Shown here one piece after another: positions 1-6,588 of a DNA stretch of 17,826 nucleotides (its first letter is position 1; every line of letters starts with the position of its first letter). Both the position numbers and the translations under genes were made by a program. The notes under the pieces are model-generated. The model had not been told where the DNA came from, did not search any database, and saw only the letters and a list, made by a program, of their open reading frames with translations. The DNA is taken from contig CAKUSF010000036.1 of the NCBI GenBank assembly GCA_934678915.1, positions 1-17,826 of the forward strand, in the 5' to 3' direction. The DNA is from an uncultured Bacteroidales bacterium. Its GTDB lineage: Bacteria; Bacteroidota; Bacteroidia; Bacteroidales; UBA932.

Positions 1-14
1 GAATTTCATTTGAC

Positions 15-38
15 AAAAAAAAGAGGCTGGAGGCCTCT
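15..38 (-). terminator. Leftward intrinsic terminator or leader hairpin
   Basis: Read on the minus strand, AGAGGC (38-33) pairs with GCCTCT (27-22) around a 5-nt loop, and eight U residues follow (22-15). This is the layout of an intrinsic terminator acting leftward. No minus-strand gene lies to its right, so it may instead be a leader hairpin of a leftward gene outside the window, like the one in front of the ompA-like gene at the other end. Confidence 0.5.
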
Positions 39-148
39 CTGGTGAAAATATTGAAAAAATTAAGTGTCAAACTTCCGCTCTCGAAGGCTGTTTTTCGTGA
101 ATTTTGCATAAGATAAACAAAAACAACATAAAAAATCGTTTCAGATAG

Positions 149-178
149 TTGTTTTCTTTAAAATATTTTGTATATTTG
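149..178 (+). promoter_or_regulatory. Bacteroidales-type promoter (TTG-N19-TATATTTG)
   Basis: TATATTTG at 171-178 matches the Bacteroidetes -7 box TAnnTTTG. A TTG lies 19 nt upstream (149-151), in the usual place for the -33 element. Transcription would start near 184. It would drive either a long leader for the operon at 422 or a separate small RNA. Confidence 0.5.
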
Positions 179-184
179 ACGTGA

Positions 185-352
185 AGTTTTTCATAGTTTA
201 AGTTTAGGTTAAGTAGCGGGGTGATCGCAGTGACTGCGATTGCCCCGTGAATTTTATGTAAAAACGTCACGTAATCCTTTAAAATACATTAAATTCCATT
301 AAAAAACAGAAATATATCTTTTTTATGGAAATGTTTTTCTGTTTCTTTTTAT
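185..352 (+). ncRNA. Candidate small RNA or long structured leader
   Basis: Downstream of the 149-178 promoter, CGGGGTGATCGCAG (217-230) pairs with CTGCGATTGCCCCG (234-247) over 14 positions with a TGA loop. Two pairs (222-242 and 223-241) are G.U on the plus strand but A/C mismatches on the minus strand, so the plus-strand RNA is the one that folds. An inverted repeat AAACAGAAA/TTTCTGTTT (304-312, 336-344) followed by CTTTTTATT could end the transcript near 352. Promoter, stem and end signal together suggest a transcript of roughly 165 nt. No known RNA family was recognised, and the A/T-rich end hairpin could be chance. Confidence 0.27.
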
Positions 353-371
353 TATTTATGTTTTGTTGCCA

Positions 372-379
372 TACTTTTG
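372..379 (+). promoter_or_regulatory. Promoter -7 box of the envelope operon
   Basis: TACTTTTG fits TAnnTTTG and lies 42 nt before the first start codon of the operon. The expected -33 position is T-rich but has no clear TTTG. A start near 385 would place the leader hairpin at the very 5' end of the mRNA. Confidence 0.55.
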
Positions 380-383
380 CAGA

Positions 384-407
384 CGGCCCGCAACGGTGCG
401 GACCGTT
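384..407. other. Two mutually exclusive leader hairpins
   Basis: CGGCCCGCA (384-392) pairs with TGCGGACCG (397-405), 8 of 9 positions, around an ACGG loop. AACGGT (392-397) pairs perfectly with ACCGTT (402-407) around GCGG. The two share bases and cannot form together. This GC-rich island stands out in an AT-rich leader, between the -7 box and the ATG at 422. The single imperfect pair of the larger hairpin (387-402) is C/A on the plus strand but G.U on the minus strand, so the sequence does not show clearly that the plus-strand RNA is selected. Confidence 0.45.
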
Positions 408-421
408 AATAGTATTCAGTT

Positions 422-1528
422 ATGAAGATTTCTGTCAGAAGCCTGTCAATGGCAACAATCGTTGGAATAGCGACATTGACATTAGCGGCATTATCCTGTA
501 ACAAGGTTTCTTCGCAGGATGCGCAGGGGACCTTGAGTTGGAACTTCTCTTCCAAGATGCTCACAAGAGCAGCGGTCGATCTCCCGGACACCGATGCGTT
601 TGTTTTGACTGTGAAAAATTCCGCAGGTGAGGTTTTGTACGAAGGAGCCTATGGAGATTCTCCGGAATCAATGTTGGTGAATCCTGGTAATTACACAGTC
701 AAGGCAGTCTCTGTAAAGTTTGACAAGCCTGAGTTCTCGGTTCCCCAGTTCGGAGACGAACAGGTCGTTGTAGTGAAAGCGGGCTCAGGTACAAACGTAC
801 GTTTGAATTGCACTCAGCTCAATTCTGGGCTAAGGTTGAGATTGGGCTCGGATTTTAAGAACACATATCCGCATGGTACAATCACCGTCTCATCAACCGA
901 TGGAAAACTTGTGTATAGCCAGTCTGAAAACCGTATCGGCTATTTTAAAGCGGGCAATGTTTCGGTCGAACTCAATGATGGAACTAGCTCAAAGACAATT
1001 ATGACGCGTTTCCTTGAACCATGTGAGATTCTGACCTTAGGAATATCCTGCCCTTCATCAGATCCTCCTAAGCCAGGAAACAAAACCAATCTTTCAATCA
1101 GTGTCGACACAAGCAGAGTCTGGAATGATTATGACTTTGAGATCGGCTCTGAGCAAGGTGCCGACCCAGGAGCGAGCCAATCAACTGCTTTCAGCGTGGG
1201 GCAGGCAAAAGAACATCTAGGAGAAAAGGACGTTTGGGTTTGCGGCTACATTGTCGGGGGAGATCTTTCCGGGTCCAAAGAGGGCATTTCATTCACACCG
1301 CCTTTCTCTTCCATGACCTGCATTGCCATTGCCTCTCGTTCCTCGGTCAAGACAAAGGCTTCATGCTTGTCAGTAAAACTCCCGAAGGGTGACATTAGGG
1401 CGGCTCTAAACCTCGCTGACCATCCGGAGCTGTTAGGCTGCAAGGTGTACTTGAAAGGAAATCTTGTAGCAGCCTATTATGGAATCCCTGGTATTGAGGA
1501 CATTACTGACTATGCCTTGACAAAATAA
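422..1528 (+). CDS. DUF4493 lipoprotein with C-terminal DUF6359-like OB domain
   Basis: First gene of a three-gene envelope operon, 368 residues. A signal peptide ends in a lipobox with Cys26 (A-L-S-C), so the mature protein should be a lipoprotein. Residues about 35-245 resemble DUF4493, a family of Bacteroidales lipoproteins that often sit next to adhesin-like or OmpA-like genes: note the strand pattern from GTLSW through DAFVLTV and LVNPGNYTVKA. Residues about 255-366 resemble the DUF6359 OB-fold domain: AFSVGQA, VWVCGYIVGG, a central LPKGDIRAALNL, then LGCKVYLKGNL and YYGIPGIEDIT. The family's function is unknown. The start is chosen because the signal peptide begins there and the promoter lies just upstream. 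The next gene begins 24 nt after the stop, so the two are very likely co-transcribed. The domain assignments rest on recalled family patterns. Confidence 0.85.
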   Translation: MKISVRSLSMATIVGIATLTLAALSCNKVSSQDAQGTLSWNFSSKMLTRAAVDLPDTDAFVLTVKNSAGEVLYEGAYGDSPESMLVNPGNYTVKAVSVKFDKPEFSVPQFGDEQVVVVKAGSGTNVRLNCTQLNSGLRLRLGSDFKNTYPHGTITVSSTDGKLVYSQSENRIGYFKAGNVSVELNDGTSSKTIMTRFLEPCEILTLGISCPSSDPPKPGNKTNLSISVDTSRVWNDYDFEIGSEQGADPGASQSTAFSVGQAKEHLGEKDVWVCGYIVGGDLSGSKEGISFTPPFSSMTCIAIASRSSVKTKASCLSVKLPKGDIRAALNLADHPELLGCKVYLKGNLVAAYYGIPGIEDITDYALTK

Positions 1529-1552
1529 TAATCAATCAAAAACAAAATATTC

Positions 1553-2764
1553 ATGAAAAACAAATTGGACAGAACGGCTTTTGCCGTTGTGCTGGCTATG
1601 CTTTGCCCTATGATTGGGCATTCGCAAGACAGCAGTGCACAAAGGGCATGGGAGTTTGGACTTGGTGGCTCTGTTATGAACATCACGAGGACTACCGTGT
1701 CAGACTTCTATCAATCTCAGGGAGGAAATTATTATTTTACCTTGGATGAGAAGAATCTTTATGGTGGTCTGGAATTATACTCCGCTGTTGAGTTGAAACC
1801 GTGGCTTTACGCTGACTTTCAAGGTACAATCGGGTTAGCCAGATACTATGAGTCAGAAGCACAAAAGCAAGGATATTCATTGATGGTAAGTCCTGGAGTA
1901 CAGTTCAGGCCCTTTGTCAAAAGCCTGTGGATCCAACCTTATGTGCGTCTTGGCTTGGGGCTCTATCACAAGAATTTTCCAACTTCTTATTTCGGACAGT
2001 TCAAAGGGGATGTCACCAAAGAAGCCTTTTGGAAGGCAGAAGATGCTTGGAACAAAGGCTATACTTTTGATGCCAACACTTTCTTCCCAGTCTCCGCAGG
2101 GCTTGGTGTCATCGGTTGGATAAGCGATAGGATAGGAGTGCATATTCAAGGACAGTACAACCATTCCTTTGGCACGGATGGGGTGAATTTTGCGCAGGCA
2201 TCCGCAGGCATCATTCTAAGGCTGGGCGGTGCTAACAAGAGCAAAACTTGTGCGGACAGTTACATCCTAGGCCACCTTGACGATTATGTGGGGCTCTTCC
2301 CGTCAAAAGTGGTGGAGAAAGAAGTTGTCCGGGAGGTTCCAGTGGAAGTTGTCAGGGAGGTGATCAAAGAGATTCCTTCTGAGAAGACTTTGGCTGAGAT
2401 GATGGACAACATTAACTTTGACTTTGACAAAGCCACTATCACTGCTGAATCTCAGTTCATCTTGGATGAGATTGCCAACACTTTGGCTCATTTCCCTGAC
2501 ACTCGTTTTCTGGTAGCGGGCTACACTGATGCCAAGGGAACGGTAGAGCACAATGAAGAACTCTCTCGCGCACGAGCCAAGGCTGTTTATGAGGCTTTGC
2601 TGTCAAGAGGAATAGAATCATCCAGACTTTGTTACAGAGGTTTCGGCAAACGAGTGGCTTTGGTTCCGGAATCTGCATCGGACGAGCAACGTAAGGGAGA
2701 CCGGAAGGTCGTTATTGAAAGAGTGACATCCTTGTCATTATGGAATTATCTTAACCAATTATAA
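1553..2764 (+). CDS. Outer-membrane beta-barrel protein with OmpA C-terminal domain
   Basis: 403 residues. A signal peptide (about 1-24, cut after GHS) precedes a region of alternating hydrophobic and aromatic strands (about 32-225) that looks like an eight-strand OmpA-type barrel. A hydrophilic V/E/K-rich linker follows (about 252-275, VVEKEVVREVPVEVVREV), then an OmpA/MotB peptidoglycan-binding domain (about 285-390). INFDFDKATI opens this domain. Asp326 in GYTDAKG and Arg341 in LSRARA match the pair that binds the diaminopimelate of peptidoglycan in this family. The protein should link the outer membrane to the cell wall. The next gene starts 14 nt after its stop, which argues for joint expression with the collagen-like lipoprotein; it may anchor or help assemble it (inference). 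It is longer than the 226-residue OmpA-like protein at the other end of the window and is unrelated to it outside the OmpA domain. Confidence 0.92.
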   Translation: MKNKLDRTAFAVVLAMLCPMIGHSQDSSAQRAWEFGLGGSVMNITRTTVSDFYQSQGGNYYFTLDEKNLYGGLELYSAVELKPWLYADFQGTIGLARYYESEAQKQGYSLMVSPGVQFRPFVKSLWIQPYVRLGLGLYHKNFPTSYFGQFKGDVTKEAFWKAEDAWNKGYTFDANTFFPVSAGLGVIGWISDRIGVHIQGQYNHSFGTDGVNFAQASAGIILRLGGANKSKTCADSYILGHLDDYVGLFPSKVVEKEVVREVPVEVVREVIKEIPSEKTLAEMMDNINFDFDKATITAESQFILDEIANTLAHFPDTRFLVAGYTDAKGTVEHNEELSRARAKAVYEALLSRGIESSRLCYRGFGKRVALVPESASDEQRKGDRKVVIERVTSLSLWNYLNQL

Positions 2765-2778
2765 ATCAAATTGTTTTT

Positions 2779-5700
2779 ATGAAAAATCGATTCGGAATAA
2801 TCGTAGCGATGCTGTTAGGAGCATCGGCTCTGGCAGCATGTAATTCCCTTGAGGTGACAATGCCTGTCGGGCCACAGGGCGAACAAGGCGTTCAAGGAAA
2901 GCCAGGAAAGGATGGATTGTCGGCTTACGAGTTGTGGGTCAAGGCAGTTCAGGAAAAAATCATTGACTATTCGGGTTCAGTTGACATCTCCCATTATTTC
3001 CTTTACATCAAGGGGAAGGATGGGCGCGATGGAAAAGATGGAACTGATGGAAAGTCAGCGTATGAGTTGTGGAAGGAATATGTAGCTTCAGGAGTTGAGG
3101 ATCCTCATAATCCGGGTACCCAGTGGGACAAATCAAAAACTTCAATGGCAGATTTCTACTGGTTTTTGTCAGGGAATGATGGCACAGACGGCCTTGTCCC
3201 TTACATCAAGGATGGAAACTGGTGGATAGGTGACAAAGACACCGGAATTAAGGCAAGAGGTGACAAAGGCGATAAAGGTGATAAAGGCGATAAAGGTGAG
3301 GATGGCCTGTCGGCCTACGAGCTGTGGGTCAAGGCTGTACAAGAGAAAGTGATAGAATATTCAGGAAGTACTGACATCACTCACTTCTTCATCTATCTAA
3401 AAGGAAAGGATGGCGTTGATGGAAAAGACGGTGCCGATGGACAAACACCATACATCAAAGACGGCAATTGGTGGATAGGCGACAAAGACACCGGAATCAA
3501 GGCAAGAGGTGACAAAGGCGACAAAGGCGATGACGGAGCTGATGGTGCCGATGGTGCTGACGGTGCCGATGGAGCTGATGGAAAATCTGCCTATGAGTTG
3601 TGGGTAGAAGATGTTACATCCTCTTCAGGACTGGCTGATCCTAACAATCCAGAAGCTAAGTGGGACCCGACAAGAACTTCTGTGGCAGATTTTTATGAAT
3701 ATCTTAGAGGCGCTGCCGGAGAAAAAGGTGATCCTGGCGCGGATGGAAAGGATGGAGCTCCCGGAAGTTCTGCTTATGACTTGTGGAAGGAATATGTTGA
3801 ATCAGGTGTTGAGGATCCTCATAACCCTGGCTCCCAGTGGGACAAATCCAGAACTTCAATGGCAGATTTCTATTGGTTCTTGACGGGAAATGACGGAGCC
3901 GATGGGCTGATTCCATACATTAAAGATGGCAATTGGTGGATAGGCAATGCTGACTCCGGTGTGAAAGCCACTGGAGATAAAGGAGATAAGGGAGATAAGG
4001 GAGACAAGGGAGATAAAGGTGACAAAGGTGATTCCGGTAACGATGGAGAAAACGGCCTTAGTGCTTATGAAGTTTGGAAAGCTTATGTCATCGCTACAAT
4101 TAACGAAGGCGGTATTGTGACCGACCAGAACGGTAATGTGATCACACTTGCAGACCTCTCGATCCTTAAGTTCTTCCAGTACTTGACCGGACAAGCTGGC
4201 CCAAGAGGTGAGAGAGGGGAGTCTGGTGCTGATGGAAAAGATGGTGAGAATGGACTCACACCAGAGATTGATCCTGTCACAGGAGAATGGATCTTTGTCA
4301 ACAAGGAAACTAAGGACACGGTTTACACTCACGTGAAGTCCCACGGTCAGGATGGCCAAGACGGTAAAGACGGTCAGGATGGTTCTACACCTTATGTAGG
4401 CTCTAACGGCAATTGGTGGATTGATGGTGTTGACACAGGAATTGCAGCTCAAGGACCAAAAGGAGATGAAGGCTCTTCCGGAAGCGATGGTGCTCAGGGA
4501 AGTTCTGGCAAATCTGCCTATGAGTTATGGGTCGAGGATGTCCTGTCCTCCAACGGGCTTGAAGATCCGAGGAATCCTGGGGAGAAATGGGACCCATCAA
4601 GAACTTCTATTGCAGATTTTTATGAATATCTCCGTGGTGCTGATGGCCAACGCGGTACTGATGGAAAGGATGGTACCGATGGAAAGGATGGATCTGACGG
4701 AAAGGATGGATCTGACGGCTCTGCCGGCAAGTCTGCCTATGAATTGTGGAAAGAATTGGTACTTAGTGACTCAGGTCTGGATAACCCAGGGAATGGGGTG
4801 TATGATGTTGATGAGTACCCTAAATGGCCGAAGACAGCGGTTTCCATTGAGGACTTTTTCAGATACCTCAGAGGCTCGGATGGCGCTGATGGAGCCGATG
4901 GAGAACCGGGTAAGTCAGTCTCCTCAATCGACACAATGTATGTCGAGGAAGCGGATTTCGGGAAGTACAATGTCGCTCCTGTAAGGACGCTTGCGAAAGT
5001 CAAGGCTGTCGGTTCTGTCAAGGACACCACGTATGAATATGTCAACCCATTTTCCGGAGGATGTGCCATGATAGTGACAGGACCTGGTCCGGTGATCATT
5101 CCGAACTGTAAGGTGACATTCAAAGATCAAGCAGGCAATTACTACACAAAGACTTCCGATGCTTCTGGTTACATTTACCTTCTTCGAGATGAACTCCCGG
5201 ATTGGTCTGATGGCTCTCCAAGCATCTCGGACTTGGGCTCAAGAACGAAACCAGAGAGCTTTTCTTTCGGAGGTAAAACGGTAGATGACGCTTCAAAGAT
5301 AGCAGCAACGTGTGGAGTGCCTTATAAAGTTGACATCAATGTTGAGATGACTTCTTCATCTTGGAGGGATAGAACGGTCTATGCTGATTATCTGATCAAG
5401 AGAATCGTGGAAGGTAAGGAAGAACATTCATGGGCGGATATCGGATTCCCTTATAGTGACGTCTCAAACGGTCTTGGGTACTTCCTATACAGAAGTCTAG
5501 GCGATATGTCTTTGTACAAGAGTCTGGAATTTGCCCGTAATGGAACATCTGTAGATATGGATAGAGTAGTGATAGGGGACCATTTTCTGGCTTTCTGCAG
5601 GGCTTATGTCGATGATTATTGGGACAGGCCGTTTGGTACTGAACCAAGCAGCCAGACTGCGAGCTTGACCTTTGGCGATGGAGCTTCTCCGTCATTGGTT

Positions 5701-6417
5701 AGTGTCCACTATCTTCCTGTGACAAAGTCTTATGGAGGTTATGAGCATGGCGGCTTTTACCCTGACTATGGCCTGGCCTGCGAATCTATGACCAAAACCA
5801 TCCTTCCAGAGTACTGTGGTGTCGGTGGGTTGGATGTCGGAGGCTTCAAAAGTGGTAACGGAGACGAACCTTACACGAGTGACAACGGCCGTCTTGTCCT
5901 TGGAGATGATGGTGTCACCAAAATTCCGGTCAGCCTTACAAACTATGAATTGATTCTAGGACAGACATCGTTCAGTTTTGTGATGGATTACTCTTCCTTT
6001 GGCCATGTTTATTTGCAGGACTCGTACTACGATGATGAGACGGACACCTTCCGTTTCAAAAGATATGACTCGTTTTTGGAGTATATTGCTGACAAACAAT
6101 GCTCTGCGAACAGTGAATACTGCATGTCTGTCAGCTGTAGTGGTGTTCTTGGAGGGGTGAAAGTGAGCAATTCGACAAGCGTCCGCTTTTCTTCGGACAA
6201 AGGAGAGTTAAGACACATGAACCGTTCCTATCAAATAAGGAATGTATATGATGGTTTTAAACTTGAATTCTCTGATTTTAAATACAAGGATGCTTTCTAT
6301 GGCTCAGAGGATGGAAAATTCTCTTATGACGAATCCAATCCTTATGTCGCTTCATGCTCTGTCGGAGGTGCAGTTTATACCTTCCAGGCAATCAAGGATG
6401 GCAAAAGCGCGATGTAG
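2779..6417 (+). CDS. Giant modular lipoprotein with collagen-like segments
   Basis: 1212 residues. The signal peptide ends in the lipobox L-A-A-C (Cys21), so the protein is probably anchored in the outer membrane by lipid. Residues 31-712 hold 14 collagen-like Gly-X-Y segments of 8 to 32 residues (about 257 in total), rich in Gly-Asp-Lys, Gly-Lys-Asp and Gly-Ala-Asp triplets. Lys-Gly-Asp pairs of this kind stabilise triple helices without hydroxyproline. Between them lie 13 short modules of two kinds. Eight begin SAYELW (or SAYDLW, SAYEVW), starting at 48, 93, 178, 270, 331, 428, 579 and 652, most ending in an aromatic FxxFL or FYEYLR pattern before the next Gly. Five are of a TPYI...GNWWIG...DTG type, starting at 140, 223, 378, 494 (diverged) and 537. 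Both kinds resemble modules that interrupt collagen-like proteins and tail fibres in other bacteria. Residues 713-1212 are a probably beta-rich region with about a dozen cysteines that I do not recognise. It is the last gene of the operon, and no strong terminator follows it directly. Confidence 0.85.
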   Translation: MKNRFGIIVAMLLGASALAACNSLEVTMPVGPQGEQGVQGKPGKDGLSAYELWVKAVQEKIIDYSGSVDISHYFLYIKGKDGRDGKDGTDGKSAYELWKEYVASGVEDPHNPGTQWDKSKTSMADFYWFLSGNDGTDGLVPYIKDGNWWIGDKDTGIKARGDKGDKGDKGDKGEDGLSAYELWVKAVQEKVIEYSGSTDITHFFIYLKGKDGVDGKDGADGQTPYIKDGNWWIGDKDTGIKARGDKGDKGDDGADGADGADGADGADGKSAYELWVEDVTSSSGLADPNNPEAKWDPTRTSVADFYEYLRGAAGEKGDPGADGKDGAPGSSAYDLWKEYVESGVEDPHNPGSQWDKSRTSMADFYWFLTGNDGADGLIPYIKDGNWWIGNADSGVKATGDKGDKGDKGDKGDKGDKGDSGNDGENGLSAYEVWKAYVIATINEGGIVTDQNGNVITLADLSILKFFQYLTGQAGPRGERGESGADGKDGENGLTPEIDPVTGEWIFVNKETKDTVYTHVKSHGQDGQDGKDGQDGSTPYVGSNGNWWIDGVDTGIAAQGPKGDEGSSGSDGAQGSSGKSAYELWVEDVLSSNGLEDPRNPGEKWDPSRTSIADFYEYLRGADGQRGTDGKDGTDGKDGSDGKDGSDGSAGKSAYELWKELVLSDSGLDNPGNGVYDVDEYPKWPKTAVSIEDFFRYLRGSDGADGADGEPGKSVSSIDTMYVEEADFGKYNVAPVRTLAKVKAVGSVKDTTYEYVNPFSGGCAMIVTGPGPVIIPNCKVTFKDQAGNYYTKTSDASGYIYLLRDELPDWSDGSPSISDLGSRTKPESFSFGGKTVDDASKIAATCGVPYKVDINVEMTSSSWRDRTVYADYLIKRIVEGKEEHSWADIGFPYSDVSNGLGYFLYRSLGDMSLYKSLEFARNGTSVDMDRVVIGDHFLAFCRAYVDDYWDRPFGTEPSSQTASLTFGDGASPSLVSVHYLPVTKSYGGYEHGGFYPDYGLACESMTKTILPEYCGVGGLDVGGFKSGNGDEPYTSDNGRLVLGDDGVTKIPVSLTNYELILGQTSFSFVMDYSSFGHVYLQDSYYDDETDTFRFKRYDSFLEYIADKQCSANSEYCMSVSCSGVLGGVKVSNSTSVRFSSDKGELRHMNRSYQIRNVYDGFKLEFSDFKYKDAFYGSEDGKFSYDESNPYVASCSVGGAVYTFQAIKDGKSAM
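3055..3258 (+). repeat. Internal duplication, copy 1 of 2
   Basis: Codons 93-160 encode a SAYELW module, a short Gly-X-Y spacer and a GNWWIG module. The same 68-residue block recurs at codons 331-398 (3769-3972) with about a dozen substitutions and no length change. The DNA has diverged mainly at third positions, so the duplication is not recent. Confidence 0.85.
3259..3309 (+). repeat. 9-bp tandem repeat, Gly-Asp-Lys codons
   Basis: Four consecutive GGY-GAY-AAA units encode GDKGDKGDKGDK, followed by GEDGL. Changes of whole 9-bp units would keep the frame, so length variation between strains is plausible. Confidence 0.8.
3508..3585 (+). repeat. 9-bp tandem repeat, Gly-Asp-Lys then Gly-Ala-Asp codons
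   Basis: Two GDK units lead into five Gly-Ala-Asp units (GGN-GCN-GAY) within a 26-residue collagen-like segment. Third-position differences between units limit slippage but do not exclude it. Confidence 0.8.
3769..3972 (+). repeat. Internal duplication, copy 2 of 2
   Basis: Second copy of the 68-codon SAYELW-spacer-GNWWIG block described at 3055-3258. Here it begins SAYDLW and ends with GVKAT. It is followed by the longest uninterrupted Gly-Asp-Lys stretch in the gene. Confidence 0.85.
3973..4059 (+). repeat. 9-bp tandem repeat, six Gly-Asp-Lys units
   Basis: Six successive GGN-GAY-AAR units, several nearly identical at the DNA level (GGAGATAAG type), encode the longest GDK run. It is the most slippage-prone tract in the window. 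Confidence 0.85.
4636..4731 (+). repeat. 18-bp tandem repeat, Gly-Lys-Asp-Gly-(Thr/Ser)-Asp codons
   Basis: A 32-residue collagen-like segment built from GKDGTD and GKDGSD hexapeptide repeats. The two GGAAAGGATGGATCTGAC copies are nearly identical in DNA. Confidence 0.8.
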
Positions 6418-6466
6418 CGAGGAAAATATTTGAGCCTTTATAATTCAATAATCTATTAATCATTTG

Positions 6467-6474
6467 TATCTTTG
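6467..6474 (+). promoter_or_regulatory. Promoter -7 box of the MFS gene
   Basis: TATCTTTG matches TAnnTTTG exactly. Transcription would start near 6480, giving a leader of about 110 nt. No clear -33 TTTG is seen at the expected spacing. Confidence 0.55.
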
Positions 6475-6552
6475 TTGTCTGTGCCCAAGGCGAAAGTTCC
6501 TCGCTGGGCATAGACAACAACCATGTAATGAGAGTTGCCGCTGAAGCGGTGA
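6472..6552 (+). other. Structured leader of the MFS gene (two hairpins)
   Basis: Bases 6472-6487 pair with 6505-6520 over 16 positions, with one G.U pair (6481-6511) that would be a C/A mismatch on the other strand. Inside the loop, GCGA (6490-6493) pairs with TCGC (6501-6504). A second hairpin pairs CCGCT (6538-6542) with AGCGG (6545-6549), extended by G.U pairs at 6537-6550 and 6536-6551. One-sided G.U pairs in both hairpins argue for a folded plus-strand RNA. No T-run follows, so this looks like a leader structure rather than a terminator. The outermost bases of the long stem overlap the -7 box, so only the inner part is present in an RNA started near 6480. Confidence 0.6.
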
Positions 6553-6588
6553 ATTGTTTGATTACGATTACAAAGACAATCTAAGAAT

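Larger units (their letters stand above)
1..421. other. AT-rich non-coding region before the envelope operon
   Basis: No convincing gene is present in these 421 bases. The region is strongly A/T-rich compared with the genes that follow. It holds a leftward terminator-like hairpin at its left edge, a TAnnTTTG promoter near 149-178, a 14-bp stem at 217-247, an A/T-rich inverted repeat at 304-344 followed by a T-run, and the operon promoter at 372-379 with a GC-rich leader hairpin. A 67-codon minus-strand reading frame (67-270) has a GTG start and low-complexity composition and is probably chance. Confidence 0.7.

Noticed and set aside
67..270. 67-codon minus-strand reading frame with a terminator-like hairpin to its left
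   Set aside because: It has a GTG start, low-complexity Lys/Asn/Tyr/Leu-rich content, no recognisable domain, and it overlaps the plus-strand promoter and stem.
3259..4059. CRISPR-like regularly spaced repeats
   Set aside because: They are 9-bp coding repeats of Gly-X-Y triplets inside an open frame, without unique spacers of constant length.
3856..4452. 198-codon minus-strand frame inside the collagen-like gene
   Set aside because: It is a shadow of the repetitive Gly-X-Y codons on the other strand; its Ile/Ser/Val-rich translation repeats with the same period.
6418..6588. tRNA or terminator in the gap after the collagen-like gene
   Set aside because: No cloverleaf can be drawn, and the strong stem is not followed by a T-run; a structured leader fits better.
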